The notes under the pieces: model-generated
Told to the model about the DNA's origin: nothing
The model's input: only the letters and a program-made list of their open reading frames with translations
Databases searched by the model: none
Translations under genes and position numbers: made by a program
Part shown: positions 8,516 to 16,576 of the stretch, one piece after another
Layout: every line of letters starts with the position of its first letter
Numbering within the stretch: position 1 is the stretch's first letter
DNA from: Bacillota bacterium
Lineage (GTDB): Bacteria; Bacillota; Clostridia; Christensenellales; Aristaeellaceae
NCBI GenBank assembly: GCA_023409955.1
Contig: JAEYQQ010000112.1
Location: forward strand, 1 to 22,966
Direction of reading: 5' to 3'
DNA length: 22,966 nucleotides

Positions 8516-10258
8516 ATGAAATACATCCGCCATACCATCTGCGCATTGCTGGCCGCGCTTCTATCCATTTTTTTATGCCTAGCTTACGCACAAAACACCA
8601 TGGAATTTGCTGCACCGCCCTCTCCCATCCGCCCGGGCAAGCTTGTTTTGCTCCGTTTTTCCAGCGCCCAGGCCGGGTACGCCCAAATAGCGCTGCAAAA
8701 CGCCGCGGCGGAAACAGTGGCTGTGCTTTACAGTGATTACCCCGTCACCGTGGGGGAGAACAACATCGGCTGGGATGGCATGTCAGCCGGCAGCCCCATC
8801 CCGCCGGGCCAGTACACCTTAACCGTCAAAATGGGATCTGCTCTGGCATCTACCCTCATGACCATTGGCGACCCAGCGCCCATGATAAAGGAAGCAATCA
8901 CTGCCGATTCGCATCTTGTCCCTGGCATGGCCTGGCAGGTGCTTGTCACAACCACCCAAGAGGGCCTTCTGCAAGCATCCCTTTTGTTGGATGGGCAGCC
9001 GGTTTTGCTTCACAGCAGCCAAGTGAAAGCCGGAGAAACCGCCGTTTCATGGGATGGCACCATCGGCGGCGCACCACTGCCCCCCGGCAGCTATACCGTG
9101 ATGTTGCAATTGACAGACGCCTCTGGCTTTGCCGCCACGCCGCTGCATCTGGATGTTGAGATCGTGGCGACAAAGGCCAGCCATACGCCGCCCTCCAGCG
9201 CCGATCCCGTGGATGCCCCGCCGGATGCCGCCCCCTCCTCCATTACGGCGGTATCTCCTGCCGCCTTCAGCCCCTATCCTGCCCGGGCGGGCGAAAACAG
9301 CTACTGGACATTGCCCATGGACCTAAGGAACGAAGCTGCCATCTGGGATGTGCTGATGCAGCCCATCACCGTAATCAAGGGCCATGAACGGGAATCTTAT
9401 GCCCTTCGGGCTTTACCTGATAAAAGTGCCGATGCCGTAGGAGAGGTGACCTATGTATCCCAGGGCGTTCGGGTGCTGGAAACCCTGGACAACGGATGGA
9501 GCCTTGTAGAAAGCTATTCCAGTTCCTTTGCCGGCAGCAAGGTGAAGGTCTATGGCTCCATGGTGCAGGGCTATGTGCCCAGCCATTTATTGCAAACCAT
9601 TCAGCCAAGCGACAAAATGGGCCTGGTCATCGATAAGCTGACCCAGCGGTTGTATATCTTTTCCGAAGGCAAGCTGATGACCAGCCTGCTGATCTCCACA
9701 GGCTTGGCCAATGACAAGCAGCCCTACAACGAAACCCAGGCCGGGGAATACCTGCTGATCAGCAAGGTGGGCCGCTTCCTTGCAGAAAACCTGATTTGCG
9801 AAATGGGCATTCGCTTTAACGATGGGAACTATATTCATCAAGTGCCCTTCATCACCGCCAAGGACGGCAGCAAATTCTTTGGTAACACTGAGCCCAAGCT
9901 AGGCGCCAAGGCCAGCCATGGCTGCGTTCGGGTTCAGCGCAAAGCAAACCCCGAAGGTGTGAACATGACCTGGCTTTGGAACAACTACAAAAAAAACACC
10001 AAGCTGCTCATCTGGGAGGATTACAAGGGCCGTCAGCTTGAAATCCCAGAAAACAGCCTGGCGCTGTACTACAACAATGATGGCGGCAAGTACTACCACA
10101 GTGTGGATCACTGCCGGGATGTGCGGGAGAAATACCTGCCCCTCACCGGCTTCACCTACGGCCAGTTGGAGGACGCTCCCTTTTCCAATCTCCTGCCCTG
10201 CCTGGCCTGCGGCCCGGTAAGGAGGATTGCGGAGATTGAGAAAGTGAATGGGAGGTAG
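8516..10258 (+). CDS. Secreted L,D-transpeptidase (YkuD domain) with FlgD-like repeats and C-terminal Cys/His motif
   Basis: This 580-residue enzyme would make 3-3 cross-links or attach proteins in peptidoglycan outside the membrane. After a signal peptide (1 to about 25) come two FlgD-Ig-like repeats, each closing in W-D-G-x-x-x-G-x-P-(I/L)-P-P-G-x-Y (about 86-100 and 179-193). A Pro/Ala linker (about 222-262) and an SH3-like segment (about 291-358) follow. The catalytic YkuD domain (about 368-501) carries SHGCVRV with nucleophile Cys470. The tail holds YYNNDGGKYYHSVDHC and LPCLAC (Cys533, Cys562, Cys565 plus histidines), a plausible metal-binding module. ATG 8516 has GGAGG 7 bases upstream; an earlier in-frame ATG at 8465 would spoil the signal peptide. 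The stop is TAG. It stands alone. Confidence 0.9.
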   Translation: MKYIRHTICALLAALLSIFLCLAYAQNTMEFAAPPSPIRPGKLVLLRFSSAQAGYAQIALQNAAAETVAVLYSDYPVTVGENNIGWDGMSAGSPIPPGQYTLTVKMGSALASTLMTIGDPAPMIKEAITADSHLVPGMAWQVLVTTTQEGLLQASLLLDGQPVLLHSSQVKAGETAVSWDGTIGGAPLPPGSYTVMLQLTDASGFAATPLHLDVEIVATKASHTPPSSADPVDAPPDAAPSSITAVSPAAFSPYPARAGENSYWTLPMDLRNEAAIWDVLMQPITVIKGHERESYALRALPDKSADAVGEVTYVSQGVRVLETLDNGWSLVESYSSSFAGSKVKVYGSMVQGYVPSHLLQTIQPSDKMGLVIDKLTQRLYIFSEGKLMTSLLISTGLANDKQPYNETQAGEYLLISKVGRFLAENLICEMGIRFNDGNYIHQVPFITAKDGSKFFGNTEPKLGAKASHGCVRVQRKANPEGVNMTWLWNNYKKNTKLLIWEDYKGRQLEIPENSLALYYNNDGGKYYHSVDHCRDVREKYLPLTGFTYGQLEDAPFSNLLPCLACGPVRRIAEIEKVNGR

Positions 10259-10315
10259 GGGTAGGGGGGTGTATATGGCGCCAGCTGATAATAAACGTTC
10301 ATTTTTTTACAATCA

Positions 10316-10341
10316 GCCTCTGAAAAGAGGCGTTTTCTTAT
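10316..10341 (+). terminator. Terminator after the L,D-transpeptidase gene
   Basis: GCCTCT (10316-10321), loop GAAA, AGAGGC (10326-10331), then GTTTTCTTATT. It lies about 60 bases after the stop codon and just outside the left repeat of the AT-rich cassette. Confidence 0.65.
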
Positions 10342-10370
10342 TCGTCCCATAAATGATTGAGAAGGCTGGT

Positions 10371-10414
10371 GCCCCCCCCCGCCCCACAAACGCCAAATTG
10401 GTACTGCTTCGCGC
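10371..10414 (+). repeat. Left inverted repeat of the TrlF-like cassette
   Basis: A C9-G-C4 tract (10372-10385) leads into ACAAACGCCAAATTGGT and GCTTCGCGC. Positions 10382-10414 match the reverse complement of 13246-13278 at 29 of 33 bases by my alignment. The similarity weakens further out through the C-tract (GGCTGGTG against GGTTGGCG). Confidence 0.7.
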
Positions 10415-10444
10415 ACATACACTTTATATCCAGCTATAAGTATG

Positions 10445-10473
10445 TTGACAGGTTGATACATATATGTTATTTT
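10445..10473 (+). promoter_or_regulatory. Promoter of the TrlF-like gene
   Basis: A perfect TTGACA (10445-10450), a 17-base spacer and TATTTT (10468-10473). It lies inside the left repeat, so the cassette carries its own promoter. Confidence 0.5.
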
Positions 10474-10532
10474 CTGTTTAAGTAAAATGTCGGAATTTAT
10501 AGAAAAAGGTAAAATGAATAGGAGATAACAAG

Positions 10533-13211
10533 ATGAGTATATCACGTGGATCTATGTGGTCAAAGTGGGATTTACATATTCACACACCAGCATCAATATG
10601 CCAAAATTACGGAGGTGAGCAGGCATGGGAAAAGTTTATTACTGCACTTGAGAATCTACCAAAGGATGTTAAAGTTATTGGCATAACTGACTATTACTTT
10701 ATTGATGGCTACGAAACAGTCATGAAGTATAAATCCAAAGGCAGAATGCAGAATATTGACAAAATATTTCCTATACTTGAGTTTCGAGTTGACAAATTCG
10801 GTACCAGTAGTATTGGTCATCCTTTGCAAAAGCTAAATCTCAACATTGTGTTTGATGTTGATGAATCACAAATCGATATTGAGATACAAAATATAAAGCA
10901 AAAATTTATCGGGCTTATACCAATCTGCTCAGGCGAAGACTTTAAATGCGAAATGCTAAGTAGAGAGAGTTTTGCACGATTGGGAAAAGACCTGCAAAAT
11001 GGGTTCTCTTCTTTAATCCCGCCATCGGATAAAGTTTTTGAGAAACTCAACGATATTATGTGGAAAGATAAAACATTTCTATTCATAGGGCATGATGAGT
11101 GGAGCTCTATTGAAAGCAAGCAACAACTCAAACCAATAAAAAATGATTTGTTTAAAATGGCCAATGCATTTTTGACATCTAATAACGATGCTTTGATTAT
11201 TGAAAAAAATCAAGTTTGGTTGAATGGTTTCGGCAAGAAAAGACTTTTACAGTCACTTGATATACATGACTTCGAAAGGCTCGGAACTAAATATAGTTGT
11301 TTAACATGGATTAAGGCAGAACCTTCTTTTGAAGGTTTACGTCAGATTATACATGAGCCGTTTGATCGTGTAAAAATACAAAACAGTCATCCCGAAACGA
11401 AAGCAAATCATAACATCATTGATCATATTATATTAGGTGAAGAAGATTTTTGGAAACAAGAGATATATCTCAATCCAGGCCTAAATTCGATTATTGGTGG
11501 TAGATCAACTGGCAAGTCTTTACTTTTATGGTGTATTGCAAATCATATGAAGAGACTTGAAAGTAGCTCAAACATTACAAATGCACAATTTTATAATGAA
11601 CATAGCGAAAAGCTTGGCTTGGTATGGGCTGACGGAGAAAGATGCATAAGAGATATTGATTATTTTCCTCAAAACTATATGCATGATTTGGCTTTTGATA
11701 TTGAAAAAAAGGATAAACTAATAAGTCGGATTATTACAGAAAAGGATAAAGGAAATGCGAAAAGGGCATTTGAAGGATATTGTGATGAGTTAATGAACAA
11801 GATTGCCAGCGATATCGCTGAACTGTTTAATAATCAGAGGGACCTAAAATCATACGAAAGGGATTTGCACAACAAAGGAGATAGAAAAGGCATTGAGAAT
11901 GAAATTACCCGACTAAGATTAAAAATTGATGAAATACATAAAGAATCAGGTGTTGAGAAATTTGATAAGACTGCTTATGAAAAAACTAAATCAGCTATTA
12001 ATGATATTACCATTGCTCTTAGCAAACTAAATCTTGAAATGGTGGCACTTAAAGAAATAAGAGACTTAATCTTTATAGCCGAAATACCTGATAGAAAACT
12101 TTCATTGCTTTCTGCTCAAGTCAGTAATAAAGTTGGTGAAATATACTCGAGGATCAAAGATATTGCCATTAAAGAGTGGAATGCGCAAATTGATTCCTTT
12201 ATGCAAGAACTTGAAACCACAAAAAATAAGTTGATACAAGAAAGGATAAATTATGAGACTAGTGAAGAGTTCAGAATTGCTCAACAAGCAATTATAGGAA
12301 ATCAAGAAATACAAAGCTTAGAAGAGCAAGAGGCATTGCAAAAACGTATACTTAATGAAATTGATGACATTGAAGATAAAATGGCCAAACTACAGATATC
12401 AATAAACAATAAAATAAGCAATGTAGTTGTTCAACATTTATCCTACTATACGTTAGCAGATAGATTTTGCAAGGAAATATCTATGCAAAATAGCGATGTA
12501 ATCATCACACCAGCACCATATCTAATGAGCTATGAGCTTGAACGTTTTCTTGATGATAGACTAAATAAACGTAGCAACGCCAGGAAAGAATATATTACCG
12601 ATTTTGTGACTTGCTACGAGAAAAATCCCGAAGAGGCTCTTACAGACTTTTTAACAAAAGCCATATCTGATTCTATTGAATATAAAAGTACTTATACATC
12701 TCAGCAGGTCGTTAGTGACCTTTTTACAACCAACTGGTACAAAATAACTTATAAAATATTTTATCAAGGCGATGAGTTCACAAGTATGTCACAAGGAAAA
12801 AAGTCGTTTGTAATCTTAAAAATGTTACTCGAGTTTAGTGATAGAAAATGCCCCATACTTATTGATCAGCCAGAAGATAGCTTAGATAATAGAGCTATTT
12901 TTGTAGAGTTAGTAACTTATTTGCGCGTAAAAAAAAGTAATCGTCAAATAATTCTTGTTACTCATAACCCAAATATTGTTGTCGGCGCAGACTCAGAACT
13001 TGTGATTGTGGCAAATCAACATGCTAATGATACACCAAACTGCAACGAGGTTAAATTTCAATATGCTACGGGTGGCCTTGAGATCTCACATCCATATGAT
13101 GAAAAAGAAAAGATAACTCTTAAAAGAAGGGGAATTCGAGAACATGTTTGTGATATTCTTGAGGGAGGTGTCGAAGCCTTTAAGATACGGGAGGAAAAAT
13201 ACTGCCTCTAG
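10533..13211 (+). CDS. PHP-domain ABC/SMC-like ATPase resembling the TrlF family
   Basis: This 892-residue protein pairs an N-terminal PHP-type phosphoesterase-like domain with an SMC/ABC ATPase split by coiled coil. WDLHIHTPAS (His15, His17) and GITDYYFIDGY (50-60) are the PHP motifs. Walker A is GGRSTGKS (322-329). Charged, heptad-like helices fill roughly 400-640. The C-terminal lobe has the signature SQGKKS (from 753), Walker B with the D-loop ILIDQPEDSLDNR (Asp778) and the switch VTHNPN (His811). This architecture is that of TrlF-like ATPases, which belong to a broad group of PHP-SMC proteins linked to biological conflict; a nuclease or sensor role in phage defence is inference. ATG 10533 has AGGAGA 8 bases upstream. 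The gene is much more AT-rich than its neighbours and is bracketed by inverted repeats, indicating horizontal transfer. Confidence 0.85.
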   Translation: MSISRGSMWSKWDLHIHTPASICQNYGGEQAWEKFITALENLPKDVKVIGITDYYFIDGYETVMKYKSKGRMQNIDKIFPILEFRVDKFGTSSIGHPLQKLNLNIVFDVDESQIDIEIQNIKQKFIGLIPICSGEDFKCEMLSRESFARLGKDLQNGFSSLIPPSDKVFEKLNDIMWKDKTFLFIGHDEWSSIESKQQLKPIKNDLFKMANAFLTSNNDALIIEKNQVWLNGFGKKRLLQSLDIHDFERLGTKYSCLTWIKAEPSFEGLRQIIHEPFDRVKIQNSHPETKANHNIIDHIILGEEDFWKQEIYLNPGLNSIIGGRSTGKSLLLWCIANHMKRLESSSNITNAQFYNEHSEKLGLVWADGERCIRDIDYFPQNYMHDLAFDIEKKDKLISRIITEKDKGNAKRAFEGYCDELMNKIASDIAELFNNQRDLKSYERDLHNKGDRKGIENEITRLRLKIDEIHKESGVEKFDKTAYEKTKSAINDITIALSKLNLEMVALKEIRDLIFIAEIPDRKLSLLSAQVSNKVGEIYSRIKDIAIKEWNAQIDSFMQELETTKNKLIQERINYETSEEFRIAQQAIIGNQEIQSLEEQEALQKRILNEIDDIEDKMAKLQISINNKISNVVVQHLSYYTLADRFCKEISMQNSDVIITPAPYLMSYELERFLDDRLNKRSNARKEYITDFVTCYEKNPEEALTDFLTKAISDSIEYKSTYTSQQVVSDLFTTNWYKITYKIFYQGDEFTSMSQGKKSFVILKMLLEFSDRKCPILIDQPEDSLDNRAIFVELVTYLRVKKSNRQIILVTHNPNIVVGADSELVIVANQHANDTPNCNEVKFQYATGGLEISHPYDEKEKITLKRRGIREHVCDILEGGVEAFKIREEKYCL

Positions 13212-13245
13212 CATTGTAATTTAATAAACATGCATGTGGATTCTA

Positions 13246-13290
13246 GCGCGAAGCGCCACCAATTTAGCGTTTGTGGGGGGCGCGGGGGGG
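13246..13290 (-). repeat. Right inverted repeat of the TrlF-like cassette
   Basis: GCGCGAAGCGCCACC, AATTTAGCGTTTGTGGGG and a G-rich tract form the inverted partner of 10371-10414. The core 13246-13278 matches at 29 of 33 bases. It starts 34 bases after the TrlF-like stop codon. Confidence 0.7.
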
Positions 13291-13325
13291 AATCGCCAAC
13301 CCCCCCGCCCCTTTCTGTTTCTCTT
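13282..13325 (+). terminator. G/C-homopolymer hairpin, probable terminator of the TrlF-like gene
   Basis: GCGGGGGGG (13282-13290) pairs with CCCCCCCGC (13300-13308) as a 9-bp stem with loop AATCGCCAA. A one-base bulge and further G-C pairs extend it to 13311. The T-rich stretch TTTCTGTTTCTCTTT follows. It overlaps the right repeat. A weaker AT stem (13318-13342, TTTCTCTTT/AAAGAGAAA) follows. Confidence 0.5.
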
Positions 13326-13445
13326 TCGGGACAAAAGAGAAAATTCTCCTATAATGAAGACTTTTTATACCCCCAATATGGGGATTCCAAAGGGATGTTC
13401 CCATCTGGCTCAATCGACGTATTGCATCGGCTTCGGAGCCCCTGG

Positions 13446-14618
13446 TCACTTCACCGCGGCCTTCAAAGCCTCCACCCTATCGGTCTTTTCCCAGGGCAGG
13501 TCCAAATCCGTTCTTCCAAAGTGCCCATAGGCGGCGGTTTGGCGGTAGATGGGCCGGCGCAGGTTCAGGCGGCTGATAATGGCGTTGGGCCTGAAATCAA
13601 ACACCTGCTGAATCAGCTCCGCCAGCTTGTCATCCGGCAGCTTGCCGGTGCCCATGGTATCCACCAGCAGGCTAACAGGGTGGGCGACACCAATGGCGTA
13701 TGCCACCTGAATCTCGCACTTTTTGGCAAGGCCGGCAGCCACAATGTTCTTGGCGGCATGGCGGCAGGCATAGGCTGCGGAGCGGTCCACCTTGGTGGGG
13801 TCCTTGCCGCTGAAAGCGCCGCCGCCGTGGCGGGTGTAGCCGCCGTAGGTATCCACCACAATCTTGCGTCCGGTAAGCCCGCTGTCTCCGGCAGGGCCGC
13901 CCAGCACAAAACGGCCGGTGGGGTTGATGAAATACTTGGTGGTATCGTCAATCAGGTGGGCCGGAATCTCCGGGCGGATCACCTTTTCAATGACTTCCTT
14001 GCGGATTTGCTCCAAGGAAACCTCCGGGCTGTGTTGGGTGGAGATGACCACGGCTTCCACATGCACCGGCGCGCCGTCCTCATAGGCAACAGTCACCTGG
14101 GATTTGCCGTCGGGCCGCATCCAGGGCAGGGTGCCATCCTTGCGCAGGGCTGCCATCCGGCGGGTCAAGCGGTGGGCCAGGGCAATGGGCATGGGCATCA
14201 TTTCCGGCGTCTCATCGCAGGCATAGCCAAACATCATGCCCTGATCCCCGGCACCGGTGTCATGGTCGGCCTGGCTGTCCCGGGTCTCCTAAGCATTGTT
14301 GACGCCCTGGGCAATATCGGGGGACTGCTCATGCACGGCAGTCAAAACGGCGCAGCTCTTACCATCAAAGCACAGGTCGGAGCTTTGATAGCCGATGTCC
14401 AATATCACCTTGCGGGCGATATCGTCAATGGATACATAGGTGTTGGTGGTGATTTCCCCCATTACCATCACCATGCCGGTGGTGGCACAGGTCTCGCAGG
14501 CCACCCGGGCCTGGGGGTCCTTTTCCAATATGGCGTCCAGCACCGCATCGGATATCTGGTCGCACATTTTATCTGGATGTCCCTCGGTAACGGATTCGGA
14601 TGTAAACAACTGGCGCAT
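13446..14618 (-). pseudogene. metK: S-adenosylmethionine synthetase metK with an in-frame TAG
   Basis: MetK makes S-adenosylmethionine from methionine and ATP in the cytosol. The reading frame is a normal 390 codons, beginning MRQLFTSESVTEGHPDKMCD with AAGGAGAGG 8 bases before ATG 14618. Codon 110 (14291-14289) is TAG, between SPDIAQGVNNA and ETRDSQADHD. The frame then continues intact through GAGDQGMMFGYACDETPE, GGPAGDSGLTGRKIVVDTYG and GGGAFSGKDPTKVDRSAAY to a normal end. The stop lies in a variable loop; all recognisable catalytic segments are preserved. A single C-to-T change in CAG would explain it. It may be a true nonsense mutation, a sequence error, or a decayed second copy. A separate start at 14237 has only a poor ribosome binding site. 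Recoding of TAG is unlikely, since six genes here end in TAG. Confidence 0.85.
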
Positions 14619-14667
14619 GGTATTCCTCTCCTTCTGCATGCGGGAAGCAATATGACCTTCCCCGAAC

Positions 14668-14696
14668 AAAAAACGCCTGCTTGGCACAAGCAGGCG
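14668..14696 (-). terminator. Riboswitch expression-platform terminator of metK
   Basis: CGCCTGCTTG and CAAGCAGGCG (14674-14683 and 14687-14696) form a perfect 10-bp stem with a three-base loop, followed on the minus strand by six T. It lies between the SAM aptamer and the metK start, as expected for termination when SAM is bound. Confidence 0.9.
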
Positions 14697-14716
14697 GTCT
14701 GGATCGTTTCGATCGT

Positions 14717-14828
14717 CCTTATCTGCCAACGCTGCCATACGGCGTGCCGCGCTGCGGGATTTGGCACCTAGCACAACTGCCGGTTGCCGGGTTTCATCGG
14801 GCCCGTCCCTCCACCACTCTGGATAAGG
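14717..14828 (-). ncRNA. SAM-I (S-box) riboswitch aptamer
   Basis: On the minus strand the P1 arms CCTTATC (14828-14822) and GATAAGG (14723-14717) enclose the conserved S-box segments CCAGAGTGGTGGAGGGAC, GGCCCGATGAAACCCGGCAA, CTAGGTGCCAAATCC and GCAG. All the landmark blocks of the family are present in order. It senses S-adenosylmethionine and controls metK transcription through the terminator at 14668-14696. Confidence 0.95.
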
Positions 14829-14847
14829 TGTTCAATTTTGCACAAAT

Positions 14848-14876
14848 AGGATAGCACGATCAGCATAACCTGTCAA
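14848..14876 (-). promoter_or_regulatory. Promoter of the metK transcript
   Basis: A perfect TTGACA (14876-14871), a 17-base spacer and TATCCT (14853-14848). The start near 14841 leads directly into the SAM-I aptamer. Confidence 0.7.
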
Positions 14877-14913
14877 GGGATGACCTGGTTTTTCAATTGG
14901 GTACAAACACATA

Positions 14914-14943
14914 TTGGTGTCTTATGTACGCCTATGGTAAAAT
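14914..14943 (+). promoter_or_regulatory. Probable promoter for the gene at 14988
   Basis: TTGGTG (14914-14919), an 18-base spacer and TAAAAT (14938-14943), divergent from the metK promoter. Confidence 0.4.
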
Positions 14944-14987
14944 GTTTCCATATATCCTGCATACAGCCGCATCAAGTGAGGTTCTCC

Positions 14988-16082
14988 ATGAATCACGCTG
15001 CCGAAACCCTTGTAAAACGGGCCTGCCCTTCCATCGCCTATCGCATCCGCCGTGAAATATGGGGGGAGGATGTGCAATCGCCCCAAATGCTGGCCTTGCA
15101 GGAGGCCATCCTTGCAGATCAAGAAGTGCTGCAGATCCTTTCCCTAAAAAAGGAGGATGGCTGGCTGGGCGGTACCTTCCATGGAGTGAACGAGCCGGAA
15201 AGCGGCATCCGCTTGCTAATGGAAAAGGGTGTGGAGCCAAGCCACCCCATCGTTCAAGAAGCTCTGCAGGCAATCATCCGCCGGAGGGATGCCTTTGACC
15301 ATGGCAGCATGGAGCGGGTGGGCAAGCCCCTGGACGCACAGCGCCTGGGGGGTTCCAAGCTCATGCGGGCGGCGGTCTTTGCCTATGCCGGGGCAGAGCA
15401 TACAGCCTATGTTCAGAATGCCATGAATGAGGCCATCACCGTGTTTCGCTATGTGCCAAGGGTTCGCAGCATGGCGGATGTATGCAGGCCCCACAAGGGC
15501 AAGCTGGTGTTCAAGCCCGATGTACTGTGGCCCAGCATCTATCACCTGCGGCTGCTGGCCGCAACGCAAGGCTGGCGCACCAAAGAAAACATGGCCATGC
15601 TGGCCTGCACCTTTAAGCACCTGTCAAAGCTATCCCCCATCCCCGAAATCAAGCTGTTGCACAAAGGCCAAATCATCAGCCCCGCCAGCATCTATATGAA
15701 CCATTTTCATGAAGATCTGTCCGCGCTGGATGGCCGGGGGTGGATGATGTGGTTTCACCGGATGGAGCTTCTGGCCCGAATCGGTGTGGCAGGGCAGGTG
15801 GATGCATTTAAACAGCAGCTTAAGGATGTGCGAAATATGACTGCGCCGGATCATGGCTTTTTCACCCGGAAAATCAGCCACAGCAGCTTTGTGCATTGGT
15901 CCCAGTATACCGGGCTTCGGCTGGAAGCAGACTGGAAAGCCAGCAGCCGAAGAATCAATGACCTTACCTTCCGCTGGCTGTTGATACAGCATTATGCCAG
16001 TAGATATGACGGAGCAGTCGTGACTAAAGGAGCTCCTCCCTGCACACTGAACAATGGAAATAGAAGGGCTTCCCTTACTTGA
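14988..16082 (+). CDS. Hypothetical protein, possible prenyltransferase-like alpha-toroid
   Basis: The product is 364 residues from ATG 14988. An in-frame ATG at 14880 lies upstream of the probable promoter, so I reject it; the site before 14988 (GTGAGG) is weak. No signal peptide or membrane segment is seen. Features are KKEDGWLGGTFHG near residue 55, which resembles the repeat of all-alpha toroid proteins, then FDHGSMERVGKPLD, GGSKLMRAAVFAYAGAEH, and a C-terminal half rich in Trp and His. I recall similar unnamed proteins in Clostridia but no assigned function. The last 20 residues (from about VVTKGAPPC) read antisense through a pseudogene and look non-native, so the original 3' end may have been altered. 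Confidence 0.65.
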   Translation: MNHAAETLVKRACPSIAYRIRREIWGEDVQSPQMLALQEAILADQEVLQILSLKKEDGWLGGTFHGVNEPESGIRLLMEKGVEPSHPIVQEALQAIIRRRDAFDHGSMERVGKPLDAQRLGGSKLMRAAVFAYAGAEHTAYVQNAMNEAITVFRYVPRVRSMADVCRPHKGKLVFKPDVLWPSIYHLRLLAATQGWRTKENMAMLACTFKHLSKLSPIPEIKLLHKGQIISPASIYMNHFHEDLSALDGRGWMMWFHRMELLARIGVAGQVDAFKQQLKDVRNMTAPDHGFFTRKISHSSFVHWSQYTGLRLEADWKASSRRINDLTFRWLLIQHYASRYDGAVVTKGAPPCTLNNGNRRASLT

Positions 16083-16200
16083 ATTCTTCATTCAGATAGA
16101 AGTCTAAAATGATGCTTCGCAGCCTTTCAAGTTCCGTCTACCATGTATCTGCCTTGTTCAAAAAGCCATCCACCTTGAGGTGCATCATTCTGCGCTCCAT
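16075..16200 (-). pseudogene. YdeI/OmpD-associated family-like gene remnant
   Basis: Reading leftward from ATG 16200, the frame gives HLKVDGFLNKADTW, a TAG (16140-16138), then TELERLRSIILDFYLNEEFK, a TAA (16077-16075), then GKPFY. As I recall, this is close to the N-terminus of YdeI-like proteins, where KW(Q/R)EELEKLR..ILDCGLTEE(F/Y)KWGKPCY is typical; the first stop sits where Gln or Arg is usual and the second where Trp is usual. Similarity fades below about 16055. Two stops in 42 codons and loss of the rest mark it as dead. It overlaps the 3' end of the rightward gene at 14988. Confidence 0.55.
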
Positions 16201-16253
16201 GAAAAGCCCCAACCATAACCATCTGTAAAACGTATGCCCTGCATTGTGCCAAC

Positions 16254-16281
16254 AAAAAGAGGGAGGACTGTATGCCCTCCC
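16254..16281 (-). terminator. Terminator of the small membrane protein gene
   Basis: On the minus strand GGGAGG (16281-16276) and CCTCCC (16266-16261) form a stem with a 9-base loop, followed by TCTTTTTGTT. It lies 20 bases after the stop codon of the gene at 16301. Confidence 0.65.
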
Positions 16282-16300
16282 CATTGCAGCTATGCTTATA

Positions 16301-16576
16301 CTACCACCTGCGGGACATGATCCCGCCGATGAGGATGCCGCCCATGCCGGCTAAGGCAAGGCCCTCCCGGTAGGCGACAGTAAAGGCCTGCAGGCCCCTA
16401 AACAACAGCTGGGGGTAACGGAAAGCCAGCTGCATGCCGCCTATGTGGACAAAGGCATCCGCCGCCCAGTCAATAACGCCAGGAGTATCTGATGAGCGCA
16501 TGACAGTGTACCCATAACCACCTGCCAGCATGGATACGATCCCCAATAAAACCAGCAGTCTGCCTGTTGACCGCAT
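16301..16576 (-). CDS. Small membrane protein, function unknown
   Basis: This 91-residue protein has a hydrophobic N-terminal helix (about 6-25, LLVLLGIVSMLAGGYGYTV) and a second near the C-terminus (about 71-88, GLALAGMGGILIGGIM), joined by a short loop with a Trp-Ala-Ala-Asp segment. It ends in basic MSRRW. Both ends are probably cytosolic. AAGGAG lies 5 bases before ATG 16576, and promoter and terminator are both present, so it is a real single-gene unit. I do not recognise the family. The stop is TAG. Confidence 0.65.
   Translation of the reverse strand: MRSTGRLLVLLGIVSMLAGGYGYTVMRSSDTPGVIDWAADAFVHIGGMQLAFRYPQLLFRGLQAFTVAYREGLALAGMGGILIGGIMSRRW

Noticed and set aside
14289..14291. General TAG recoding (for example pyrrolysine) to explain the stops in metK and the YdeI-like remnant
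   Set aside because: Six other genes in the window end in TAG (at 6558, 6800, 10256, 13209, 16301 and 21445), and no pyl genes are visible. A mutation or sequence error is simpler.
13230..14771. A 513-codon rightward open frame across metK and its upstream region
   Set aside because: It is antisense to metK, whose conserved MetK motifs are on the other strand. Its Gly/His-rich composition is typical of a shadow frame.
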